Below, one piece after another: positions 49,692-59,201 of a stretch of DNA of 64,000 nucleotides. The stretch comes from JAXGZG01 sp040771825 (GTDB lineage: Bacteria; Bacillota; Sulfobacillia; Fermentithermobacillales; Fermentithermobacillaceae). Numbering within the stretch: position 1 is the stretch's first letter; the number at the start of each line of letters is the position of its first letter. The DNA lies in assembly GCA_040771825.1 (NCBI GenBank), contig JAXGZG010000004.1:341989-405988 (forward strand), read 5' to 3'. Under the pieces are notes generated by a model. That model worked only from the letters and a program-made list of their open reading frames with translations, was not told where the DNA came from and did no database searches. Made by a program: the position numbers and the translations under genes.

Positions 49692-52103
49692 TTAGGAGTG
49701 CACTTCGCTAATACTCACCCCATGCAGCGGTTTTTCTTCTCCCACACAGGGAATGGGTACCAAATCCTGGTTGGGAGCCTGGTCTCTTTGTCTTGCCGCA
49801 GACAACACTTCGTCCATATGACCCACAAAAAGGACAGTCATCTCATCCCGGATGTTGGCGGGAACGTCCTCTACATCTTTCCTATTCTCCTCAGGCAGCA
49901 AAACAGTGAATATGCCTGACCTGTGGGCTGCCATCACCTTCTCCTTGATTCCGCCAACCGGCAGGACCCTGCCCCTGAGAGTGACCTCGCCTGTCATGGC
50001 GATATCGTGGCGAACCGGGCGATTGGTCAAGGCCGATGCCACGGCGCAAGTCATGGTGATTCCTGCTGAAGGTCCGTCCTTAGGAATAGCACCTTCAGGA
50101 ATGTGCACGTGAATGTCGGTAGTCTCGTAGAAATCCTCCTGAAGTCCGAGGTCGAGGGCCCGTGACCTTAGATAACTGAGCCCTGCTTGGGCAGATTCCT
50201 TCATCACGTCACCTAACTGCCCAGTAAGAGTAAAATGCCCTTTACCCTTCATGACGCTGACCTCGACTGACATGACATCGCCGCCGACATCGGTTACAGC
50301 CAGCGCAGTGGCCACGCCTACCTGGTCTTCCTTTTCAGCTTGGCCGTAGCGGAATCTGGGGACTCCCAGATACCGCCCGACGGTCTTGGCAGATACCCGG
50401 ACACGTTTTCTCTTGCCCGACACCAAATCCTTAGCGGTTTTCCTGCATATGGACGCGATTTGCCGTTCTAGATTTCTAACCCCCGCCTCCCGGGTGTACT
50501 CCCTGATGATGCTTCTGAGAGCGTCCTTCCCTATAGAGAGATCCATAGGGCGCAACCCGTGTTCCTTGAGCTCTTTGGGGATTAGGAACTGGGAACCTAT
50601 CTGCATCTTCTCTTCCTCGGTGTAACCCGGAATGGTTATGACTTCCATACGGTCTAAAAGCGGCCGCGGGATAGAGTGCGAGGAGTTGGCCGTGGTTATG
50701 AACATCACCCTTGACAGGTCAAAGGGAACCTCCAGGTAGTGGTCGGAGAAACTGTGGTTCTGCTCGGGATCCAGCACTTCAAGGAGGGCCGCCGCAGGGT
50801 CTCCCCGGAAATCCGACGCCAGCTTATCGATTTCGTCCATAAGGAACACCGGGTTTCGAGAACCCGAAGTGCGTATACCCTGGACTATGCGGCCCGGAAG
50901 CGCCCCAATGTAGGTGCGCCTGTGCCCCCTAATCTCGGCCTCGTCTCTGACCCCGCCCAGAGATATTCTCACAAACTTCCTTCCCAAAGCCCTGGCAATG
51001 GACTTGGCCAAAGAGGTCTTGCCCACTCCAGGAGGCCCCACGAAGCACAAAATTGGTCCTTTGGGCTTTTCCACAAGCTGCCTGATAGCAAGGTATTCGA
51101 GAATTCTCTCCTTGACCTCGTTGAGGCCGTAATGGTCCTCGTCGAGGATCCTTTGTGCCTGAAGGATGTCAAGTCGGTCGTCTGTCATGGTGTTCCAGGG
51201 CAGCGATACCATCCACTCAAGGTAGGTCCGGACAACTACAGCTTCTGCAGACGCCTGGGGCATCTTCTCCAGGCGCTCGACCTCCCGAAGGGCCCTGTCC
51301 TTGGCGTCGCCCTCAAGCCCCGCCTTCTCGATCTTCTTCCTAAACTCATCAGCCTCGCTGACCGTATCCTCCCGATCGCCGAGCTCCTTTTGGATGGCCT
51401 TCATCTGCTCCCTGAGCCAGTACTCCTTCTGGCTTCTTTCGATCTGCTCCCGTACCCGCTTGTTTATCCTCTTCTCCAGGCTCACCATTTCTATCTCTTT
51501 GGAAAGAAAGCCCACGAGCTTCTCAACCCGGTCTCTGACGGGGAGCGTTTCCAGGATCGCCTGCTTGTCGGCGGAGGATAGCGGCACATGGCCGGCAATG
51601 AAATCGCAAAGCTGCCCCGGGTCACTCAGGGTTGCGATGGTTATAAGGGTCTCGGCGGGCACTTTCTTGGTGGCCCTAACATACTCCTCGTACTGCTCCA
51701 TGAGGGGTTTGGTCACACGCTCCGAGTCAAATGAAGTGAGCAACTCTTCTTTCAGGTCGTCTACGGAGACAAGGTAGCCAGGTTCCCGGTCCACATAGGA
51801 GACCACCCTCACCCGGGATACTCCCTGAACAACTACTCTCAAGTGACCGGCAGAAGTTCTGACGGCCTCCCTAATCACTCCCAGCGTGCCTATATCGGAT
51901 ATCTCCTCCGGCGAAGGGTCTATGGCATCGTTGTCCTTTTGGGGACACAATACAATGCGCATGTTCCCCGCCTGAGCCATCTCGCAAGCCCTTATGGATC
52001 TGGTGCGGCCCACCTCAAGGGTCTGGGTGGTGCCGGGAAACACCAGCTGGTTTCTTAGGGGTAAGAGCGGGTAGGACTTAGGGTCCCTTTTTGCTGCGCT
52101 CAA
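49692..52103 (-). CDS. lon: ATP-dependent protease LonA
   Basis: 803 residues, typical LonA size. N-terminal substrate domain ('YPLLPLRNQLVFPG'), a coiled segment, AAA+ module with 'GPPGVGKTSLAKSIARALGR' (Walker A) and 'FLMDEIDKL', then the protease domain with serine in 'KDGPSAGITM' and lysine in 'IKEKVMAAHRSG'. TTG start placed 8 nt after GGGAGG. It degrades misfolded and regulatory proteins. It is the last gene of the quality-control block, 230 nt after lonB with no clear terminator between. Confidence 0.95.
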   Translation of the reverse strand: MSAAKRDPKSYPLLPLRNQLVFPGTTQTLEVGRTRSIRACEMAQAGNMRIVLCPQKDNDAIDPSPEEISDIGTLGVIREAVRTSAGHLRVVVQGVSRVRVVSYVDREPGYLVSVDDLKEELLTSFDSERVTKPLMEQYEEYVRATKKVPAETLITIATLSDPGQLCDFIAGHVPLSSADKQAILETLPVRDRVEKLVGFLSKEIEMVSLEKRINKRVREQIERSQKEYWLREQMKAIQKELGDREDTVSEADEFRKKIEKAGLEGDAKDRALREVERLEKMPQASAEAVVVRTYLEWMVSLPWNTMTDDRLDILQAQRILDEDHYGLNEVKERILEYLAIRQLVEKPKGPILCFVGPPGVGKTSLAKSIARALGRKFVRISLGGVRDEAEIRGHRRTYIGALPGRIVQGIRTSGSRNPVFLMDEIDKLASDFRGDPAAALLEVLDPEQNHSFSDHYLEVPFDLSRVMFITTANSSHSIPRPLLDRMEVITIPGYTEEEKMQIGSQFLIPKELKEHGLRPMDLSIGKDALRSIIREYTREAGVRNLERQIASICRKTAKDLVSGKRKRVRVSAKTVGRYLGVPRFRYGQAEKEDQVGVATALAVTDVGGDVMSVEVSVMKGKGHFTLTGQLGDVMKESAQAGLSYLRSRALDLGLQEDFYETTDIHVHIPEGAIPKDGPSAGITMTCAVASALTNRPVRHDIAMTGEVTLRGRVLPVGGIKEKVMAAHRSGIFTVLLPEENRKDVEDVPANIRDEMTVLFVGHMDEVLSAARQRDQAPNQDLVPIPCVGEEKPLHGVSISEVHS

Positions 52104-52333
52104 TCAATCCACCTCCCGCATTCTCTTCTCAAGATCCCAGCCATATCATATTAGTTGACAAGACCGAAGTGACATGGCTAAGAAGAACGCAAACCATTTA
52201 TTCTAGTTGCTCTTTCCCAAGTCCTTCAGGCATGCTTGGTAACCTATGGAGAGAGTGGCAAAAGGGCAGGTAGGGGAGTTTTGCATATGGGGACCGGACA
52301 AAGGATGCGGCTCCTGGGAATAGATACTTTGGA

Positions 52334-53943
52334 CTAGGACTCCAGATCTTTGAGCACTTCACCAATATGAGACACGGGGACCACTTTTATGGGCCTCTCG
52401 GCGAACCGTTCCTGCCAGTTGGCCTGAGGGATAAACACGCGGACGAGGTTCGCTTCCCATGCGGCGTTGAGTTTCTGCTCGATGCCGCCCACAGCCCTGA
52501 TCTCTCCGTGGATAGATATCTCCCCCGTGAAAGCGGTCTTGGGACTAACGGGGCGCTTAGTAATGGCCGAGTACATGCTGACCGCTATGGCGAGTCCGGC
52601 GGAAGGTCCGTCTACGGGAGTGCCGCCCGGGAAGTTGACGTGGATATCCAGTTCGTGCGGACGCAGGTCAGTCTGGGTCGAAAGTGCGGTCCGGACGTTC
52701 TCAATCGACGACATGACCATGCTCTTTCTGCGAAGCACATGGGCGCCCCTACCCATCTCCTCTTCTTCTATGACGCCTGTGATCACTATCTCGCCGCGCC
52801 TTCCATTGGAAGGTTCTAACACCGAAGCCTCGACATCAATGACGTGGGCCGTGCCCGGACCAGACACCGCAAGGCCCAACGCTTCGCCTACAAGCGGCGT
52901 CTCCGGTGGGATGAAGCCTGAACGCGGCGTATGCTGTCCTTGAGACACTATCCACTCAATATCCCCTAGGGAGACGGGCCTTCCACCATCCACAAGGGTA
53001 AGCCCGGCAGCCAGTTGAATCAAATTGACCGCGTCTCGCCCGTTGTCAGCATACTTCTCGATGAGTTCTATGGCGCCATTTTCAATGTCCACACCCGCTT
53101 TCTTGGCGGCTCCTCTGGCGATGGTGCCGACCTCTCTCGATGTCAGGCTGCGAAAGAACACCTCCAAGCAGCGAGACCTCAAAGCAGGCGGAATATCCTG
53201 CGGTGTCTTGGTAGTCGCGCCCACTAACCGGAAATCAGCGGGAAAACCATTTTGGAAAATGTCGTGGATGTGCTCGGGGATGTTGCCGTCCTCCTGAGTG
53301 TAATAGGCGCTCTCAAGAAAGACCCTCCTGTCCTCGAGGACTTTCAGAAGCTTGTTCATTTGAACGGGGTGAAGCTCGCCAATCTCGTCTAGGAACAAGA
53401 TTCCGCCGTGGGCCTTGGTAACGGCCCCCGGTTTGGGCTGCGGAATCCCCGCTATCCCCATAGCCCCTGCCCCCTGATAGATAGGATCGTGGACCGAACC
53501 GATGAGGGGTCGGCGATGCCTCGTTCGTCGAACCTTGCGGTCGTGGCGTCCATCTCGATGAACCTGGCCCGGCTGGAAAAAGGCGAGAGGGTGGATTTCT
53601 TGGCCTCCTCGAGCACCAGCCTAGCCGCGGCAGTCTTCCCCACGCCGGGCGGCCCGTATATGAGCACATGCTGAGGGTTAGGTCCGCACAGAGCGGCCTT
53701 TAGAGCCTTTATGCCGTCGGCTTGGCCGATCACTTCGTCGATGTTTGAGGGTCTCGTGCGCTCTGACAAAGGCTCAGTAAGCCTGATGTCCCTCATCTCT
53801 CGGAGTCGCTCCAGTTCCTTCTTAGACTCCCGGCCCACGGCAACCTTCTGGCTCTCTTGAGTCCGGAGAAGGTTCCAAAAGTAAAGGCCCATGACCACTG
53901 CCAGGAACAGCTGTATGTAGATGAGGACTCCTGCACCCTGCAT
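52334..53943 (-). pseudogene. lonB: ATP-dependent protease LonB with a one-base frameshift
   Basis: The two pieces together are LonB, the sporulation-type Lon of Bacillota (~540 residues). The 5' piece has an N-terminal membrane helix ('GVLIYIQLFLAVVMGLYFW'), 'RPSNIDEVIGQADGIKALKA' and Walker A 'GPPGVGKTAAARLVLEEA'. The frame breaks after 'ERGIADP': at 53506-53509 there is a G4 (C4 in the gene) where a C5 would give the family sequence 'LIGSVHDPIYQGAGAMG'. The second frame then has 'IAGIPQPKPGAV', 'FLDEIGELHP' and the protease domain with 'VDGPSAGLAIAVSM' (catalytic Ser). In Bacillus lonB is forespore-controlled. ATG 53943 with a GAGGGG SD. Confidence 0.85.
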
Positions 53944-54033
53944 TCTGCCCAATCCCCTCGCCGTGTGGAGGACGTTTCTACCTGTAGAGTGAGCATTTCC
54001 CCCGAGGTTTATGAAATGTCGGCTGCAAAGACT

Positions 54034-54066
54034 GACCCTCTCCGAGCCCCAGACTCGAAGAGGGTC
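54034..54066 (-). terminator. Strong hairpin between clpX and lonB
   Basis: GACCCTCT and AGAGGGTC pair, with an inner CGAG/CTCG stem. It lies 26 nt after the clpX stop. The minus-strand tail (AGTCTTTGC) has only a short U stretch, so it may be a partial terminator or processing site rather than a full stop. Confidence 0.5.
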
Positions 54067-54091
54067 AATGCACCGATGATTCTAAGACGGT

Positions 54092-55351
54092 CTAGGCTGT
54101 CTCTTCCTTTTTCTTCTTGCCGCGCTCGGCGGTAACCAATATTGGCGTGCTGCCGCTCAACACCAAGTCCTTTGTTATGATGCACTTGGTCACATCACTA
54201 CGGGACGGCAGATCGTACATGATATCCAGCATGCGCTCTTCTAGGACCGCTCTGAGTCCCCTGGCGCCGGTCTTGCGCTTCTCGGCTTCGCGCGCCACCG
54301 CTCTTATGGCATCCTCTTGAAACTCCAAGGTCACGCCATCCAACGCGAATACCTTCTGGTACTGCCTCACCAAGGCGTTTTTGGGCTCAACCAGAATCTT
54401 CACGAGATCGTCCTCGCTGAGGGAGTCCAGCCCAACTACTACGGGGATTCTTCCCACAAACTCAGGTATCATCCCAAACTTGAGAAGATCCTGAGGCAGT
54501 ATCTTAGACAGAATCTCGCCGACGTTGCCCTCGCTCCTGGACCTTACCTCGGACCTGAATCCCAGAACCTTCTGGCCTATGCGGTTCTGGATAATTTTCT
54601 CGATGCCGTCAAATGCGCCGCCGCATATGAACAATATGTCGGTGGTATCCACCTGGATAAACTCCTGATGAGGATGCTTTCTACCACCCATGGGCGGTAC
54701 ATTGGCCACAGTGCCCTCAAGAATCTTCAGGAGCGCTTGCTGAACGCCCTCTCCCGATACATCTCTTGTTATTGACGGGTTTTCGGATTTTCGGGCGATC
54801 TTGTCTATCTCATCGATGTAGACGATGCCCTTCTGAGCCCTTTCAATGTCATAATCTGCGGCCTGAACTAGCCTTAGAAGGATGTTTTCGACGTCCTCCC
54901 CGACGTACCCGGCCTCAGTAAGGGTCGTGGCATCAGCTATGGCGAAGGGCACTTTGAGAAACCGGGCCAGAGACTGCGCCAGATATGTCTTCCCGCACCC
55001 AGTGGGCCCCAACATGACGATGTTTGACTTCTGAATGTCGACATCGTCAGGTTTTTGCCGGCGCCCTATCCTTTTGTAGTGGTTGTAGACCGCCACAGAT
55101 AACGTCTTTTTAGCCCTTTCCTGGCCTATAACGTACTGATCGAGGAACGCCTTGATCTCCTTGGGCTTGGGTACGTCTTTCAGGCTCTGTTCGGATTCTT
55201 CGTCGAGTTCCTCAGAGATAATCTCGTTGCAAAGCTCGATGCACTCGTCGCAGATGTAGACGCCAGGACCCGCAATAAGGCGTTTGACTTGGTCCTGATA
55301 TTTCCCACAGAAAGAGCACTTCAGTCCCTTCTGTTCCTCGAATTTGAACAT
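54092..55351 (-). CDS. clpX: ATP-dependent Clp protease ATP-binding subunit ClpX
   Basis: 419 residues. N-terminal C4 zinc domain (C12, C15, C34, C37), AAA+ module with 'GPTGCGKTYLAQSLARFL' (Walker A), 'IVYIDEIDKIARK' (Walker B), 'GEGVQQALLKILEG' and the sensor-2 'GARGLRAVLEERML'. It unfolds tagged proteins and feeds them to ClpP. Begins 13 nt after the clpP stop, as in many bacteria. Confidence 0.97.
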   Translation of the reverse strand: MFKFEEQKGLKCSFCGKYQDQVKRLIAGPGVYICDECIELCNEIISEELDEESEQSLKDVPKPKEIKAFLDQYVIGQERAKKTLSVAVYNHYKRIGRRQKPDDVDIQKSNIVMLGPTGCGKTYLAQSLARFLKVPFAIADATTLTEAGYVGEDVENILLRLVQAADYDIERAQKGIVYIDEIDKIARKSENPSITRDVSGEGVQQALLKILEGTVANVPPMGGRKHPHQEFIQVDTTDILFICGGAFDGIEKIIQNRIGQKVLGFRSEVRSRSEGNVGEILSKILPQDLLKFGMIPEFVGRIPVVVGLDSLSEDDLVKILVEPKNALVRQYQKVFALDGVTLEFQEDAIRAVAREAEKRKTGARGLRAVLEERMLDIMYDLPSRSDVTKCIITKDLVLSGSTPILVTAERGKKKKEETA

Positions 55352-55364
55352 CCTTTCACCTCAG

Positions 55365-56003
55365 TTATTTGGAGACTTTGGGACTCGGGATAAGGATCTC
55401 ATCGATGAGACCGTAGGCTTTGGATTCATCGGCAGACATCCAGTAGTCCCTCTCCGTGTCCCGGGCGATCCTGTCAGCCGGTTGCCCGGTGTGCTTACCC
55501 AGAATCTTGTTAATAAGCTCCTTGGTACGAAGGATTTCCCTGGCAGCTATCTCGACTTCGGTGGCCTGGCCCTGAACGCCCCCCAACGGCTGATGGATGA
55601 GGGTCTTTGCATTGGGAAGGCAGTACCTCCTGCCTTTGGTGCCGCCCGTCAGGATAACAGCGCCGATGCTTGCGGCCAACCCGACGCAGATGGTTGACAC
55701 CGGGGGCTTGATATGCTGCATGGTATCATATATCGCCAACCCCGCCGTCACTGAGCCTCCAGGCGAGTTGACGTAGATTGAGACCTCTTTATCAGGGTCT
55801 TCAGCCTGTAGGAACAGAAGCTGAGCCACGACAAGATTCGCCATCTGATCGTCAACGGGTGCTCCCACGAACACGATGCGATCCTTCAGAAGGCGGGAGT
55901 AAATGTCGTAAGCTCGCTCGCCTCTACCCGTCTGCTCTACAACCATGGGTACCAGGTAACTCAAAGACCTATCCTCCACTTCTTTGGGGTATGCCGGAGC
56001 CAC
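55365..56003 (-). CDS. clpP: ATP-dependent Clp protease proteolytic subunit ClpP
   Basis: 212 residues. Catalytic triad visible: Ser in 'CVGLAASIGAVIL', His in 'TLIHQPLGGVQG', and Asp in 'RIARDTERDYWM'. Also 'YVNSPGGSVTAGLAIYD'. GTG start at 56003; a second possible start lies downstream at 'MVVEQTGRGERAYDI', where the mature protein usually begins. Follows tig by 30 nt. Confidence 0.97.
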   Translation of the reverse strand: MAPAYPKEVEDRSLSYLVPMVVEQTGRGERAYDIYSRLLKDRIVFVGAPVDDQMANLVVAQLLFLQAEDPDKEVSIYVNSPGGSVTAGLAIYDTMQHIKPPVSTICVGLAASIGAVILTGGTKGRRYCLPNAKTLIHQPLGGVQGQATEVEIAAREILRTKELINKILGKHTGQPADRIARDTERDYWMSADESKAYGLIDEILIPSPKVSK

Positions 56004-56033
56004 ATTTACATTATACCATCTTGTGGCGGACTA

Positions 56034-57593
56034 CTATTGAACCTTTGGAGCATCATCAGTCTGGTCTTCAGCATCGGGCGATTCAGCCATGACCTGGTCA
56101 GTTTTGGCATCAGCCGAAGGAGCCGATTCGTCTTCAGGAACGGTAGTCCCCGCTCTTACCGCAGCCTCCCTAGAGAGTCTCCGCAAGCCTTCCGACCTGG
56201 CCAAATCCTTTCGGAGTCCCTCTAGCGCCCCTCTCAGATCGAGAGTGGTCTTCATGGCTCCTAGTTCGGTTCCGGCCTGCTCCGCCAACGATGCCACTAC
56301 CTTGTCAACGGTCTCCTCGGAAACCTCTATCTCTTCCTTTGTGGCCAGAGCGTCGAGAACCAATTCAGTCTTTACTTCCTTCTGTGCCTGTTTCTCAATG
56401 TCGGCCCTGAGATCTTCCACTGATGTGCCGCTAGACTGCATGTAATGGTCAAAGTCGGTACCTGACTCTTTCAGCCTGCCGGCGAAACGTTCCAGAATCT
56501 CTTGGGCTTTCCGGTCTATCATCGCCTTGGGGATTTCCACAGAGGACACCTCGACTACTTTGGTTTGCACCTCATCAGCATGCTGTCTGCGAGCCATATC
56601 CAATCTCATGTTGGCTATACGCCGCTTAATGTCTTTCTTGGCTTCCTCCGCGGTGTCCTGCCCTATGGTCTTGAGAAACTCATCCATCTCTGGCAGCCGC
56701 TTCTCATAGGTTTCCTTTACGGTAACCAAAAACTTGGCGGGCTCGGGGCTAAGGCTGGACCCGGTCTCTGGGACGGCTTCCCCAGAAGTGGGCTCCTCGG
56801 TGGGAATCTCCTCAGCGTTTGCCTCCTGGGCAGATGTCTCCTGGGTAGGAGTCTCCTCGGTAGAAGTCTCTTCCTCGGTAGAAGTCTCCTGGACCGTCTC
56901 GGGAGTAGTCTGCGTAGAATGCGCAGGAAATTCGCAGGTAAATTCCTTGCTCTCGCCAGTTTTCATCCCCGCAAGGGTTTGGGAAAGGCCAGGGATCAGG
57001 CCAAATTCCTTGCCTACCTCAATGTACGTCAGGTCATCATCCATCCCTGCGAGAACGTTATGGCCGCCCTCGAGTGCCTTAACATGACAGTTGGCGTAGT
57101 TTCCGGTCTCAAGAACTGCGCCTTCATCAAGAGGACGAAGTTCCGACATCCGGTCACGAAGGAGGTCAAACTGACGATCCACCTCTTCGTCGGTGACTTG
57201 GGGCGTCTCAAATGGCACTGATATGCTTTGGTAATCCCCTAGCTGGACCTCGGGGCGCACATCCACCGATGCCGTAAACTTGAGGGGTTTGCCCTGGTCG
57301 AACTCGATATCGTCAAATTCGGGATCGTCCACAGGCTCGATTCCGGCTTCCTCCACTGCCTGAATGTATTGATTAGGCAGGGTCTCCCTGATGGCTTCTT
57401 CTTTAAGGGCCTCCGCACCGTAGAAGCGCTCAACTATGTGCCTAGGCGCCTTGCCCCTTCTAAATCCGGGTATGTTCACGCGCCTAACTACACTTTTGTA
57501 GGCTTTACCATAGGCTTCATCTACTACGCTAGCCGGTGCTTCAACCTCAAGGGAGACTCTCGAACCTTCCTTCTTGACAACGCTAACCTTCAC
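56034..57593 (-). CDS. tig: Trigger factor with a long Thr/Glu-rich insertion in the FKBP domain
   Basis: 519 residues from the GTG at 57593, which is preceded by AAGGAGG; the frame runs 66 codons further upstream without support. N-terminal ribosome-binding domain contains the 'GFRRGKAPRHIVERFYG' loop. The FKBP/PPIase domain (residues ~165-295) carries a ~60-residue insertion (225-284) rich in Thr and Glu, so the protein is ~90 residues longer than most. The C-terminal helical chaperone domain follows ('ERFAGRLKESGTDFDHYMQ'). Trigger factor meets nascent chains at the ribosome exit. First gene of the tig-clpP-clpX block. Confidence 0.93.
   Translation of the reverse strand: MKVSVVKKEGSRVSLEVEAPASVVDEAYGKAYKSVVRRVNIPGFRRGKAPRHIVERFYGAEALKEEAIRETLPNQYIQAVEEAGIEPVDDPEFDDIEFDQGKPLKFTASVDVRPEVQLGDYQSISVPFETPQVTDEEVDRQFDLLRDRMSELRPLDEGAVLETGNYANCHVKALEGGHNVLAGMDDDLTYIEVGKEFGLIPGLSQTLAGMKTGESKEFTCEFPAHSTQTTPETVQETSTEEETSTEETPTQETSAQEANAEEIPTEEPTSGEAVPETGSSLSPEPAKFLVTVKETYEKRLPEMDEFLKTIGQDTAEEAKKDIKRRIANMRLDMARRQHADEVQTKVVEVSSVEIPKAMIDRKAQEILERFAGRLKESGTDFDHYMQSSGTSVEDLRADIEKQAQKEVKTELVLDALATKEEIEVSEETVDKVVASLAEQAGTELGAMKTTLDLRGALEGLRKDLARSEGLRRLSREAAVRAGTTVPEDESAPSADAKTDQVMAESPDAEDQTDDAPKVQ
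56742..56921 (-). repeat. Acidic Thr/Glu-rich repeat insertion in tig
   Basis: The coding units resemble each other (S/P-T-x-E-E-T-style, about 5-7 residues each) and on the + strand show repeated GTCTCCT/AGTCTC motifs. They encode residues ~225-284 of trigger factor. Tandem and in frame. Confidence 0.8.
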
Positions 57594-57703
57594 AGTATGG
57601 TCCTCCTTAAACCTTGCCTTCTTGAGATTCTGTCTCGTTGGCCTATTGTTTATATGGTATTGAACCACAAGGCCGCAAGTCACATTAGGGTTTGCCGATC
57701 CTA

Positions 57704-57731
57704 AGTATACTACCAGAAAAGGGGTACGCAA
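57704..57731 (-). promoter_or_regulatory. Probable tig-clpP-clpX promoter
   Basis: Minus-strand TTGCGT (57726-57731) and TATACT (57704-57709) with 16-nt spacing, ~110 nt before the tig start. The -35 box overlaps the tail of the terminator of the upstream regulator. A second pair, TTGCGG-18-TATAAA, lies nearer the start. Confidence 0.5.
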
Positions 57732-57758
57732 AAAAAGCGGACTTCCAACAAGAAGCCC
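57730..57758 (-). terminator. Rho-independent terminator after the LuxR-type regulator
   Basis: GGGCTTC/GAAGTCC stem (7 bp with one G-U pair), 6-nt loop, then GC and seven T residues on the minus strand. About 80 nt past the regulator stop. Confidence 0.75.
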
Positions 57759-57839
57759 ACGAAAATACGCCTCAGCGCTGACGCTGGCCATGGATCTTGA
57801 GTCCTGACCATAGCAGCGATCCCAGAGGAGACAGATTCC

Positions 57840-59201
57840 TTACCCGGAAGCGCCCGATCCTCTAACCAGGGCCACAATTTCAATCCTGTTCGAGCATCCT
57901 GTCTTTCTGAGGATGTTCTTAACATGAAACTTGACGGTGCTTTCAGAAACAAACAAAGCGGCAGCGATCTCGCCATTTGCGCGACCCGCCAGAATGTGGC
58001 GCAGAACCTCTCCTTCCCTTCTGGTAAGCGCGTATTCGGTCTCAAAATGATGGAATATAGCCTCTGGGTCACCCGGTAACGACGGTTCTTGCCCGTACAT
58101 CGCCTGAAGGAAGAAGAAAAACAAGAGTGTAAGCGGCACGAAAAGTGCCAAGACTAGAAGAGTGACGTACAACTGGTGCCCTAGAACCGTCTCGGGCAAG
58201 AGAGTGCCAAGGGCCTCACCAACCCTGCCTGCGGCAAGACCTAGCGCCGCTAGAGGCAATAGACGCGGGCTCTGCCCCGAGATATCCACAAAAGTGATGG
58301 CTCGGAAGACCGAGTAGAAACCCAACAATAGATAGCTAAGCCCCCAAGCGAACGCGATAAGCGGGGGTTGTGTCCGAAGGACTACTTGGGCAAATGGAAA
58401 CACCAGGCTCACATAGCAGAGGATGGCACCCAACTTGCGGTTCTTGTCGGTGGCTATCCCCGCTGCCGTTAGGCCGATGGCGTAGAATGCTCTCGACAGC
58501 TCCAGACTTACCTTTTGGTCTGCCACCACCTGAAACTGGTACTGGCTTCCTACAGAACTCAGTACGGCCATGAGCACCAGTGTTGGAAAAAGAAGAACCA
58601 CCTTGTTTCGGACTGATCCTTTGCAGTCTGTTCCCTTCGTCTCTTCATCCGGTAGATCCTCACCAAAACACACCACAAGCGAATTAGCCCCAACAAAAGC
58701 CAGGTATACGGCAACCGCATAACTTGACCTGATCATGCGTCCGCCAGCCACAAGGGACAAAAGGTAAGTGGAGAGGCTGCCTGCGGCATAGGCATATCCG
58801 AAAGCTCTGCCACGCTGTGCCAGCGGCAGAAACGCCCCCAGCAAGGTGAGGTAGGCGGCCGCCACGGTTCCGTGCAACAGATTCATGACCAAACCTGCCC
58901 ACAGCGACAGTAGTGGATGTCCAGAGAGCAAGGCTAGCGTCATGAAAGAGGCGTCAAGCAGCATCACCAGGACAAAGAAAACGCGCCGAGAGACGATGGC
59001 AGGAAAGCGCCCTAGGAGAAAAGCGTAGAGGATGAGCCCTACGGCCTGCGCCAAGTAGTTCCATCGAAGAGCGATGATGTCCACCTGTCCCGAGGGAAAG
59101 AATGTGTGCAGGCGATACATATGTGATATGTAGGAAGCTCCTGTCCACAAGAAACCTAGCGCTACAGTGACCGAATAGACAAGAAGTCGGTTTCGCCTCA
59201 T
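57840..59201 (-). CDS. LuxR-type HTH regulator with a multi-spanning MFS-like membrane domain
   Basis: 453 residues from the ATG at 59201 (GGGGG SD); the frame extends 8 codons upstream. Residues ~1-375 contain about twelve hydrophobic segments arranged like an MFS transporter (e.g. 'GLFTWTG'-type first helix and 'LLGRFPAIVSRRVFFVLVML' loop). After a short linker the C-terminal ~65 residues are a LuxR/GerE helix-turn-helix: 'LTRREGEVLRHILAGRANGE', 'IAAALFVSESTVKFHVKNIL' and 'RKTGCSNRIEIVALV'. The protein would bind DNA while in the membrane. Divergent from a secreted protein gene, the likely target. Confidence 0.85.
   Translation of the reverse strand: MRRNRLLVYSVTVALGFLWTGASYISHMYRLHTFFPSGQVDIIALRWNYLAQAVGLILYAFLLGRFPAIVSRRVFFVLVMLLDASFMTLALLSGHPLLSLWAGLVMNLLHGTVAAAYLTLLGAFLPLAQRGRAFGYAYAAGSLSTYLLSLVAGGRMIRSSYAVAVYLAFVGANSLVVCFGEDLPDEETKGTDCKGSVRNKVVLLFPTLVLMAVLSSVGSQYQFQVVADQKVSLELSRAFYAIGLTAAGIATDKNRKLGAILCYVSLVFPFAQVVLRTQPPLIAFAWGLSYLLLGFYSVFRAITFVDISGQSPRLLPLAALGLAAGRVGEALGTLLPETVLGHQLYVTLLVLALFVPLTLLFFFFLQAMYGQEPSLPGDPEAIFHHFETEYALTRREGEVLRHILAGRANGEIAAALFVSESTVKFHVKNILRKTGCSNRIEIVALVRGSGASG

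Noticed and set aside
50739..51581. 280-codon + strand ORF inside lonA
   Set aside because: It is antisense to a conserved protease gene and exists because of its codon bias; no SD or homology.
53500..53515. Programmed -1 frameshift in lonB
   Set aside because: No X-XXY-YYZ slippery site in the correct phase and no downstream stimulatory hairpin was found; a deletion is simpler.
56502..57221. 239-codon + strand ORF inside tig
   Set aside because: Antisense shadow of trigger factor; its Leu/Gly-rich repeats are the reverse of the Thr/Glu insertion.
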